Of a stretch of DNA of 7,771 nucleotides, positions 1 through 5,250 are shown one piece after another. Under the pieces are notes generated by a model that searched no databases, was not told the DNA's origin, and saw nothing but the letters and a program-made list of their open reading frames with translations. The stretch is from Tannerella sp. (GTDB lineage Bacteria; Bacteroidota; Bacteroidia; Bacteroidales; Tannerellaceae), in contig JAITPL010000055.1 of NCBI GenBank assembly GCA_031289445.1, positions 1 to 7,771 on the forward strand. The letters are read 5' to 3'. Position numbers and translations under genes: made by a program. Every line of letters starts with the position of its first letter. Within the stretch, counting starts at the first letter, position 1.

Positions 1-1
1 A

Positions 2-151
2 GATCGCCTGCTAGCTGAAGCCGAAGCGCAAATAATAGACAGGAAATATTTCGAGCGCTATGCAGTAGAAGGCAAACGGCTAATCCTTCTCGCAGTAGCC
101 TTTTCCGGCAAGGAAGCGGGATGTAAAATAATGGTGAATGGTGAATTATGA
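2..151 (+). CDS. C-terminal fragment of a probable AAA-ATPase-like / PD-(D/E)XK nuclease family protein (5' end outside window)
   Basis: An open frame enters from the left edge (first full codon at 2) and ends at TGA 149-151, giving 49 residues. The segment DRKYFERYAVEGKRLILLAV followed by AFSGKEAG resembles the usual end of the large Bacteroidota family that joins an AAA-ATPase-like domain to a PD-(D/E)XK nuclease domain. That family typically ends with a K-Y-x(3)-Y-x(3)-G-(K/R) helix and strand, then a V-x-FS motif. The catalytic part would lie upstream and cannot be seen, so the call rests on this short tail only. The last residues (MVNGEL) are encoded by the start of a 7-bp tandem repeat, which suggests the original C-terminus has been extended or replaced. 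The cellular role of these proteins is unclear; they are often multi-copy. The other two forward frames meet stops within the first 20 bases. Confidence 0.55.
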   Translation, partial: DRLLAEAEAQIIDRKYFERYAVEGKRLILLAVAFSGKEAGCKIMVNGEL

Positions 152-160
152 ATTATGAAT
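133..160 (+). repeat. Four tandem 7-bp units (GGTGAAT x2, TATGAAT x2)
   Basis: The bases read as two exact GGTGAAT units (133-139, 140-146) followed by two exact TATGAAT units (147-153, 154-160). The stop codon of the upstream partial gene (149-151) lies inside the third unit, so the repeat supplies that gene's last codons and its stop. Similar TGAAT-rich stretches are, from memory, common between genes in Bacteroidota genomes. Whether this copy is dispersed in the host genome cannot be seen here. Confidence 0.75.
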
Positions 161-169
161 GACAATGTA

Positions 170-186
170 GGGGCCGGGCTTGCCCC
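170..186 (+). repeat. Short GC-rich inverted repeat (GGGGC ... GCCCC)
   Basis: GGGGC at 170-174 can pair with GCCCC at 182-186 around a 7-base loop (CGGGCTT), and TGCCC follows directly. No T-run follows, so it is not a standard intrinsic terminator. Its sharp GC richness next to AT-rich flanks, and its likeness to short GTAGGGGC-type intergenic repeats in many bacterial genomes, suggest a REP-like dispersed element. That origin is an inference from memory. Confidence 0.5.
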
Positions 187-255
187 TGCCCAATTGAGAT
201 TGCTTTGTGTCTCGGAGCGGCGGCTTTTACGGACATATCACTCACTTTCATCAAC

Positions 256-309
256 AAAACAGACAATTTCGACAAAACAGACAATATTGATTCACAAGAT
301 AACATTCAA
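256..309 (+). repeat. Degenerate 18-bp tandem repeat, three units, in the leader of the ceramidase-like gene
   Basis: Units are 256-273, 274-291 and 292-309. The first two agree at 15 of 18 positions and share the perfect 14-mer ACAAAACAGACAAT (254-267 and 272-285). The third agrees with the second at about 10 of 18. The unit length is a multiple of three and the units are in frame with the downstream gene, where they would read KTDNFD, KTDNID, SQDNIQ. The preferred start of that gene (331) lies downstream, so I treat this as untranslated leader. Confidence 0.6.
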
Positions 310-330
310 ACCCCAAAAATTCAAATTAAT

Positions 331-1581
331 ATGAAACAGTTATTTATCATTATCATTGCAAGTATTACAGGCTGTTTGAGTACGCAGCCGCTGATTGCTT
401 CGGGACAACTTTTAGCCGGTACGGCAAAAGTGAACATAACCCCGCTACAACCGAAATATCCGGTTCACGACTCCATCTATGTGCGCAGTCTTATCCTCGA
501 AGCAAACGACGTGAGGATTTGCTTCCTCTCGTTCGACCTTGGCGGATATACCAATATCCCGCTGGCCGAAACGCTCAAGAAGAAGTTCAACCTGCGAGAG
601 GTATATTTCTGCCCGCAACACACTCATTCGAGTGAACGCGCTCCGGCCGAACAACTTGAACAACAGGTTATCAAATCCGTCGAACAAGCCTCAGCCAATA
701 TGTTTGAAGCAAAGATTTCGGGCGGCCACCGCTACTTCCCGCAACTGAGCTTCAACCGACTCATACTGAGAGATGACGGACGCGCCCGCGAATCGTGGCT
801 TGGCGACGAGCATTACCGCGCAGTCAATCCCGAACGCATCCCGCACGGACCGGTTGATAACGCCGTAGGTATCATTCGTCTGGACGACGCACAGGGTAAT
901 CCCAAAGCGCTGATTATGAATTATGCCTGCCATCCCGACGTGGCATGGAACAATTTTGAAATCTCGGCCGACTATGTAGGCTATGCCACCAAATATACCG
1001 AAGAAGCCTTTGATAACAAGCTCGTTTGCCTTTTTGTGCAGGGAGGAGGCGGTAATCAGGCGCCACTGTTCAAGGACGGCGGACGTCAATCGCCCGACGA
1101 CCCGCGCAAGTCGAATTACGATTTGATAGAACGTATGGGCAAACTGCTCTCTATTGAAGCCGTCAAGCTGACTAACGAGCTGTATCCCCATCCCCGCGAT
1201 GTTCCGCAGATTAAAGTCGTAACCGATTCGCTGTTCTTCACCGGCCGCTACGACAAGAAACTCGACTATAACGTTCACTTTACCGTTATCTCCATCAACA
1301 ACCGCTACGCGATAGCCACCGTTCCGGGCGAGCCGTTCATCAAGTTTCAAATCGACTGGAAACGCGAGATTCAGCCCTACGCCGTGCCCTTCTTCTTCGG
1401 TTATACATGGAATGGCGGCAAATGGCCGATATATTTGCCCGACATACGCTCGGCGGCTTACGGAGGCTACGGCGCTGACGTCGGCCCCGACTTGATAGAA
1501 GTAGGCGCAGGCGAAAAAATCTTTAATAAACTGATAGAAAGTTACTATCACTTAGATAAGGTATTCAAAGAAGACAAATAA
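331..1581 (+). CDS. Exported neutral/alkaline ceramidase-like hydrolase (N-terminal catalytic domain only)
   Basis: The 416-residue protein matches the neutral/alkaline non-lysosomal ceramidase N-terminal domain, a zinc amidohydrolase fold acting on ceramide in its founding members. Zinc-ligand motifs are visible: HTHS at 97-100, CHP with His201, PGE with Glu334, and a tyrosine in AAYGGYGAD (Tyr377 or Tyr380). The loop carrying the nucleophilic serine in true ceramidases (GDVSP) reads GNQAP at 241-245, so Ala244 seems to replace it. At 416 residues it lacks the C-terminal domain of full-length bacterial ceramidases of about 650 residues. The start at ATG 331 is chosen because it gives a signal sequence (MKQLF, hydrophobic 4-12). 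ITGC with Cys15 could be a lipobox, though cleavage near residue 24 is also possible. The frame stays open upstream to a TTG at 205, but that extension is hydrophilic and repetitive. The true substrate is uncertain; sphingolipid-related or another amide is possible. It is probably transcribed alone. Confidence 0.85.
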   Translation: MKQLFIIIIASITGCLSTQPLIASGQLLAGTAKVNITPLQPKYPVHDSIYVRSLILEANDVRICFLSFDLGGYTNIPLAETLKKKFNLREVYFCPQHTHSSERAPAEQLEQQVIKSVEQASANMFEAKISGGHRYFPQLSFNRLILRDDGRARESWLGDEHYRAVNPERIPHGPVDNAVGIIRLDDAQGNPKALIMNYACHPDVAWNNFEISADYVGYATKYTEEAFDNKLVCLFVQGGGGNQAPLFKDGGRQSPDDPRKSNYDLIERMGKLLSIEAVKLTNELYPHPRDVPQIKVVTDSLFFTGRYDKKLDYNVHFTVISINNRYAIATVPGEPFIKFQIDWKREIQPYAVPFFFGYTWNGGKWPIYLPDIRSAAYGGYGADVGPDLIEVGAGEKIFNKLIESYYHLDKVFKEDK

Positions 1582-1585
1582 GAAT

Positions 1586-1601
1586 TTTTTATGTACCTTT
1601 G
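1586..1601 (+). promoter_or_regulatory. Bacteroidota-type promoter (-7 element TACCTTTG) for yraN
   Basis: TACCTTTG at 1594-1601 matches the Bacteroidota -7 consensus TAnnTTTG exactly and is preceded by a T-run (1585-1590). The -33 TTTG element is not clear. Transcription would start about 6-8 bases downstream, leaving a leader of roughly 20 bases before ATG 1627. The element sits 12 bases after the stop of the ceramidase-like gene and overlaps a possible upstream ATG (1591) for yraN, which argues against that start. Confidence 0.75.
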
Positions 1602-1626
1602 CGGGTGTAAAAATTATTTGTTTTTT

Positions 1627-2025
1627 ATGGCTCAAAGAAATGAAACGGGAAAGCAAGGCGAACAGCTTGCGTGCTCCTATCTGGAAGGTAAAGGTTACTC
1701 GATACTGGATGTGAACTGGCATTTTCAGCACTATGAACTTGATATCGTGGCGTCTTTCGGCGGCGAGCTTGTCATTGTGGAGGTTAAGACACGCTCTCAC
1801 GATTACCTTATTGCCCCCTCTCTCGCCGTTGACGCGCGTAAGATTCGACGCACGGTGATAGCAGCCGACGCTTATTGCCGCATCAAGCGCGTAGATATGT
1901 CTGCACGCTTCGATATTATCAGCGTTATCAAAACCGGCTCGTCATATAAGGTTGAAGACCATATCGAAGACGCTTTTTATCCGCCTGTAACATGCCGCAA
2001 CAGCGCCAGTTTTGCCCCGTATTAG
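1627..2025 (+). CDS. yraN: YraN family (UPF0102) endonuclease-like protein
   Basis: The 132-residue protein has the usual YraN length of about 120-130 residues and its restriction-endonuclease-like fold signature. MAQRNETGKQGEQLACSYLE at 1-20 matches the family's G-x-x-(G/A)-E-x-x-A opening. The PD-(D/E)XK-type core is Glu37, Asp39 (ELDIVA), Glu52 and Lys54 (VIVEVKTR). KIRR at 72-75 and RFDIISV at 94-100 are also typical. The family's biochemical role is not settled; it is thought to act on DNA, possibly in recombination or repair. ATG 1627 is preferred over the in-frame ATG at 1591, because 1591 overlaps the -7 promoter element and would add a non-family leader. The gene has its own promoter and a possible terminator after it, so it looks monocistronic. 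The final residues (about 119-132, after DAFYPP) look like an unconserved tail. Confidence 0.9.
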   Translation: MAQRNETGKQGEQLACSYLEGKGYSILDVNWHFQHYELDIVASFGGELVIVEVKTRSHDYLIAPSLAVDARKIRRTVIAADAYCRIKRVDMSARFDIISVIKTGSSYKVEDHIEDAFYPPVTCRNSASFAPY

Positions 2026-2040
2026 CGTTTGCAGGTTGAT

Positions 2041-2080
2041 TTTTTTGAAGTAAAGGCACCCTGTTTCAAAAAACTTTTTT
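2041..2080 (+). terminator. Possible weak intrinsic terminator after yraN
   Basis: TTTTTTGAA (2041-2049) is a perfect 9-bp inverted complement of TTCAAAAAA (2065-2073); two G-T pairs could lengthen the stem. CTTTTTT (2074-2080) follows directly. The arrangement of hairpin plus T-run at 15 bases after a stop codon fits an intrinsic terminator, but the stem has only two G-C pairs, so its strength is doubtful. Confidence 0.45.
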
Positions 2081-2092
2081 CATTCCTTGAAC

Positions 2093-2123
2093 TTGTAAAT
2101 CCGAATATTTTTATGTACTTTTG
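2093..2123 (+). promoter_or_regulatory. Bacteroidota-type promoter for the dnaN operon
   Basis: TACTTTTG at 2116-2123 matches the -7 consensus TAnnTTTG exactly. TTG at 2093-2095 lies 20 bases upstream, a suitable place for the -33 element. A start near 2130 would leave a leader of about 27 bases before ATG 2157. That leader is AT-rich with no Shine-Dalgarno sequence, as is normal in Bacteroidota. The block 2108-2123 matches the yraN promoter block (1586-1601) at 15 of 16 bases. Confidence 0.75.
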
Positions 2124-2156
2124 TTCCCTGAAAATTAATTATTAATATAGATTTAT

Positions 2157-3284
2157 ATGAAATTTACCGTATCAAGCTCCGTCTTACTGCCTGCTTTGCA
2201 GTCGCTAAGCAAAGTCATTGCTTCCAAAAACACATTACCTGTTTTGGACAGTTTCCTCTTCAATCTCGAAGAAAAACGATTGGTAATCACAGCTTCGGAC
2301 GTCGAGACCAAGCTCGTTACCACCGTCGAACTAACCGAATCGGAAGGTCTCGGCGTCTTCTGTATAGACGCCAAACGCCTGCTCGACCCGCTAAAAGAGC
2401 TGCCTGACCAGCCGCTTTATTTCGAGATTAACGACGACAATATGAGCGTCGTCGTCAAGTATGCCAACGATGGCACCTTCCTTCTGCCGGGTCAATCGGG
2501 CGACGCCTATCCGCAGTCGAAACCGCTCAAGGAAGACGCCCAGAAATCGTCTATCGAGTCGCAAGTGCTGCTTAATGGCGTCAGTCGCACCGCCTTTGCC
2601 GCTGCCGACGACGACCTGCGACCTGTGATGAACGGTATCTACTTCGACCTGCAGCCCGAACATATCACTTTCGTGGCTACCGACGGACACAAGCTGGTGC
2701 GCCTGCGCAATACGACTGTCCAGACCCCCGAAAGAGCAGCTTTCATCCTGCCGCAGAAACCGGCCAAACTGTTGAAAGAACTGCTGAAAAAAAATGACGA
2801 CGCCGTTACTTTTCAGTTTGATGACAACAACGCCTACTTTGTTGCGCCTAACTTCGAGATGATATGCCGCCTTATCGAGGGTCGCTTCCCCAACTACGAT
2901 TCGGTTATCCCCAAAGATAATCCCAATATTGTTACCGTCGAGCGTCAGCCTTTCATAAATACACTCAAGCGCGTTTCGGTGTTCTCGAATCAGGCCAGCA
3001 ATTTGGTTAAGTTGCAAATATCAGAAAACGAGATTATTATATCGGCTCAAGACATTGATTTCGCCACTTCGGGTGAAGAGAAAATCAAGTGCGACTACAC
3101 CGCTACGCCGCTTAACATCGGCTTCAAGGCAGGTTTCCTCATCGACATTCTCAGTAATTTCACATCAAGCGAAGTTAAGTTGCAACTTGCCGATCCATCG
3201 CGTGCAGGCGTGCTTATACCGGCCGAGAACGAAGCTAACGAAGAGCAACTGATGCTGCTGATGCCTATGATGTTGAACGATTAG
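2157..3284 (+). CDS. dnaN: DNA polymerase III subunit beta (sliding clamp)
   Basis: The product is the ring-shaped clamp that holds DNA polymerase III and other repair enzymes on DNA. Its 375 residues fit the family length and the three-domain repeat (roughly 1-125, 128-250, 251-375). Conserved stretches include MKFTVSSSVLLPALQ at the start, LRPVMNG (154-160), ATDGHKL (174-180), EGRFPNYDSVIP (241-252) and the C-terminal LLMPMML (367-373), which helps form the pocket that binds client peptides. ATG 2157 fits the family start exactly and follows the promoter by about 34 bases. It is the first gene of an operon with an exonuclease, coaBC, porD and recN. There is no sign of dnaA or recF beside it, so it is not in the dnaA-dnaN-recF arrangement of many other bacteria. 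A run of eight A's at 2787-2794 is noted separately. Confidence 0.98.
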   Translation: MKFTVSSSVLLPALQSLSKVIASKNTLPVLDSFLFNLEEKRLVITASDVETKLVTTVELTESEGLGVFCIDAKRLLDPLKELPDQPLYFEINDDNMSVVVKYANDGTFLLPGQSGDAYPQSKPLKEDAQKSSIESQVLLNGVSRTAFAAADDDLRPVMNGIYFDLQPEHITFVATDGHKLVRLRNTTVQTPERAAFILPQKPAKLLKELLKKNDDAVTFQFDDNNAYFVAPNFEMICRLIEGRFPNYDSVIPKDNPNIVTVERQPFINTLKRVSVFSNQASNLVKLQISENEIIISAQDIDFATSGEEKIKCDYTATPLNIGFKAGFLIDILSNFTSSEVKLQLADPSRAGVLIPAENEANEEQLMLLMPMMLND

Positions 3285-3293
3285 TAGAGAATA

Positions 3294-4064
3294 ATGCAGC
3301 TTAACTTGAAAAATCCGCTTGTAATCTTCGACCTCGAGACTACCGGCATCAATATTACTAACGACCGCATAGTTGAAATCTCGTACCTGAAGGTCAGCCC
3401 CGACGGTAAGGAAGAAAGTAAGACAAGGCGCATCAATCCTGATATGCCCATACCTCCGGAGGCGACTGCCGTACATGGTATCACCGACGAGGATGTGAAA
3501 GACTGTCCCCGCTTCAAGGACATAGCCAAGTCGCTTGCCGCTCAGATAGAGGGCTGCGACTTGGCCGGTTTCAATTCCAACCGCTTCGATATACCCTTGC
3601 TTGCCGAAGAGTTTCTGCGCGCCAATATCAATATGGATCTCACTAAACGCAAGTTTATTGATGTGCAGACTATTTTCCACAAGAAAGAGCAGCGCAATCT
3701 GGTCGCCGCCTACAAATTCTACTGCGGAAAAGACCTCACGGATGCTCACAGCGCCGCGAGCGACACGCTGGCGACCTACGAGGTGCTCAAAGCACAGTTA
3801 GACCGCTATCCCGACCTCGTCAACGATGTAAACGAACTCTCTAAACTCTCGTCCTACAACAATAACGTTGACTTTGCCGGACGTATGATTTATAACGAGA
3901 AAGGCGAGGAGGTAATCAATTTCGGGAAGTATAAGGGACAGACCGTTCGTGAAGTGTTGAAGAAGGATATTGGTTATTACAGCTGGGTGATGCAGGGCGA
4001 TTTCTCGCTCAATACAAAGCAAAAACTGACTGAAATACGCTTGCGGCTGAAAGATGAATTTTAA
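3294..4064 (+). CDS. DEDDh 3'-5' exonuclease (DnaQ/epsilon-like) with ExoX-like C-terminal domain
   Basis: The 256-residue protein is a two-metal 3'-5' exonuclease of the DnaQ superfamily. All five catalytic residues are present: Asp13 and Glu15 (FDLETTG), Asp99 (NRFDIPLL), then His152 and Asp157 (HSAASD), which makes it DEDDh type. VHGIT at 60-64 is also typical. A second domain at about 207-250 (NFGKYKGQTVREVLKKD, then GYYSWV) resembles the ExoX-like C-terminal domain, thought to help bind DNA. The gene starts 9 bases after dnaN and its last 11 bases overlap coaBC. Next to the clamp gene, a role in proofreading or in degrading DNA ends during repair is plausible. Whether it is the replicative proofreader or an accessory exonuclease cannot be told here. 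Family proteins often have a similar MxLNLKNP start, supporting ATG 3294. Confidence 0.92.
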   Translation: MQLNLKNPLVIFDLETTGINITNDRIVEISYLKVSPDGKEESKTRRINPDMPIPPEATAVHGITDEDVKDCPRFKDIAKSLAAQIEGCDLAGFNSNRFDIPLLAEEFLRANINMDLTKRKFIDVQTIFHKKEQRNLVAAYKFYCGKDLTDAHSAASDTLATYEVLKAQLDRYPDLVNDVNELSKLSSYNNNVDFAGRMIYNEKGEEVINFGKYKGQTVREVLKKDIGYYSWVMQGDFSLNTKQKLTEIRLRLKDEF

Positions 4065-5247
4065 ACACATCGTTCTGGGCATTACAGGCAGCATCGCCGC
4101 TTACAAGGCCGCCGTGCTGCTTCGTGCTTTAGTGAAGAAAGGCGCTGAAGTACAGGTGCTTATAACGCCTGCGGGAAAGGAATTTATCACCCCGCTGACG
4201 CTATCCACGCTGAGCCGCAAGCCTGTTATCAGCGAGTTCTTCTCTGACCGCGACGGTACGTGGAACAGCCACGTTGACCTTGGGCTGTGGGCCGACGCCA
4301 TGCTTATCGCTCCCGCTACCGCCTCGACGATAGGCAAAATGGCTAACGGAGTGGCTGATAACATGCTTGTTACCACCTATTTATCCTGCAAAGCGCCGGT
4401 GTTTGTAGCTCCTGCCATGGATCTCGACATGTATGCCCATCCTGCGACGCAGCAAAATCTCGACCGCCTGCGCTCCTTCGGCAATCATATTATCGAGCCT
4501 GAAAGCGGATTTCTGGCAAGCGGCCTCGAAGGTAAGGGGCGAATGGCCGAAACCGATGATATAGTGAGTGTTATGGAGAGATTTTTCGCTTCCTCGCACG
4601 ACCTCGAAAAAAAAAAGATACTGATAACAGCCGGCCCGACATACGAAAAGCTTGACCCTGTCCGTTTTATAGGTAACTATTCTTCGGGCAAGATGGGATT
4701 TGCACTTGCGGAGGCTTGTGCCTGTCGGGGCGCGGAAGTTACGCTTGTAGCGGGGCCTGTGGCCTTGGCCGTTCGGCATCCCGCCATCCGTCGCATCGAC
4801 GTCGAATCGGCTGATGAAATGTATGATGCTGCCGCTAAGGCGTTTCCGCAGTCCGACCTTGCTATTTTGTGCGCTGCCGTGGCCGATTATAAGCCCGAAA
4901 CGCAGTCGGAACAGAAAATCAAGCGCGAGAAGACAGGCGATATGACGCTGCGACTTGTGCGCAACCGCGATATAGCCGCGACGCTCGGCGAGATGAAGCA
5001 GCCGCATCAGACGCTTGCAGGCTTCGCACTCGAAAGTAACGACGGCCTCGTCAACGCCCGCGAAAAGATGCAGCGCAAAAACCTGGACCTGATAGCGCTT
5101 AACTCGCTGCAGGACAAGGGCGCAGGGTTTGGCGGCGACACAAATAGGGTTACGCTGCTCGACCGTTCGGGAGGCGTGATGGAGATTCCCCTGAAGTCGA
5201 AGCGCGAAGTGGCCGACGAAATGATTGATTATTTGATAAAAAAATAA
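4054..5247 (+). CDS. coaBC: Bifunctional phosphopantothenoylcysteine decarboxylase / phosphopantothenate-cysteine ligase
   Basis: This 397-residue fusion enzyme carries out two steps of coenzyme A synthesis: CoaB joins cysteine to 4'-phosphopantothenate and CoaC decarboxylates the product. The flavin-dependent CoaC half (1 to about 183) shows GITGSIAAYKA (9-19), His73 in SHVDL, PAMDLDMY (120-127) and SGLEGKGRM (156-164). The CoaB half (about 188-397) shows ITAGPTYEKLDPVR (191-204), GNYSSGKMG (207-215), AAVADYKP (274-281) and KIKREK (288-293). Compared with Escherichia coli Dfp, the PAMN asparagine is aspartate (Asp123) and the active-site cysteine of the flap is serine (Ser156). From memory, PAMDLDMY is usual in Bacteroidota, so these may be lineage forms. 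A ten-A run lies exactly between the domains. The ATG at 4054 overlaps the end of the exonuclease gene by 11 bases, indicating coupling. Confidence 0.97.
   Translation: MNFKHIVLGITGSIAAYKAAVLLRALVKKGAEVQVLITPAGKEFITPLTLSTLSRKPVISEFFSDRDGTWNSHVDLGLWADAMLIAPATASTIGKMANGVADNMLVTTYLSCKAPVFVAPAMDLDMYAHPATQQNLDRLRSFGNHIIEPESGFLASGLEGKGRMAETDDIVSVMERFFASSHDLEKKKILITAGPTYEKLDPVRFIGNYSSGKMGFALAEACACRGAEVTLVAGPVALAVRHPAIRRIDVESADEMYDAAAKAFPQSDLAILCAAVADYKPETQSEQKIKREKTGDMTLRLVRNRDIAATLGEMKQPHQTLAGFALESNDGLVNAREKMQRKNLDLIALNSLQDKGAGFGGDTNRVTLLDRSGGVMEIPLKSKREVADEMIDYLIKK
4607..4616 (+). other. Ten-A homopolymer at the CoaC-CoaB linker (possible slippage site)
   Basis: Ten consecutive A's within CTC GAA AAA AAA AAG encode Glu185-Lys186-Lys187-Lys188, the linker between the decarboxylase and synthetase domains. 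One extra A would bring a TGA in frame after 200 residues; one A less would end the protein after 189 residues. Either product would contain the whole CoaC domain and no CoaB. The run is seen directly; any slippage is inference. Confidence 0.4.
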
Positions 5248-5250
5248 ATT

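Noticed and set aside
170..186. GGGGC/GCCCC hairpin as the terminator of the upstream gene
   Set aside because: No T-run follows and the stem is only five base pairs, so it does not fit an intrinsic terminator.
200..207. TTGCTTTG as a -7 element for the ceramidase-like gene
   Set aside because: It misses the conserved A of TAnnTTTG, has only a poor -33 partner (TTG 180-182, 17 bases upstream), and would leave a leader of over 100 bases. Too weak to list as a promoter.
205..330. TTG-initiated 42-residue N-terminal extension of the ceramidase-like gene
   Set aside because: It would bury the signal sequence that starts at ATG 331, its start codon is rare, and it is hydrophilic and repetitive. 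It is kept only as a repeat observation.
152..330. CRISPR array or small RNA gene in the repeat-bearing gap
   Set aside because: Repeat units are 7 and 18 bases, directly adjacent with no spacers, and no promoter-hairpin-terminator arrangement is visible.
691..1551. Long minus-strand open frame of 286 codons opposite the ceramidase-like gene
   Set aside because: It lies fully antisense to a gene with clear family motifs, and its translation shows no recognisable domain. Codon bias of the + strand gene explains it.
1591..1626. Earlier ATG start for yraN
   Set aside because: It overlaps the -7 promoter element at 1594-1601, so the transcript would begin downstream of it; the added residues do not resemble the family.
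2391..3017. Minus-strand open frame of 208 codons opposite dnaN
   Set aside because: Antisense shadow of a highly conserved gene; no motif, no start context, no promoter.
3294..3311. QLNLK at residues 2-6 of the exonuclease as a clamp-binding peptide (QL[SD]LF-like)
   Set aside because: The last position is lysine instead of an aromatic or large hydrophobic residue, and related proteins seem to share the LNLKNP start as the first strand of the nuclease fold, so it is probably structural.
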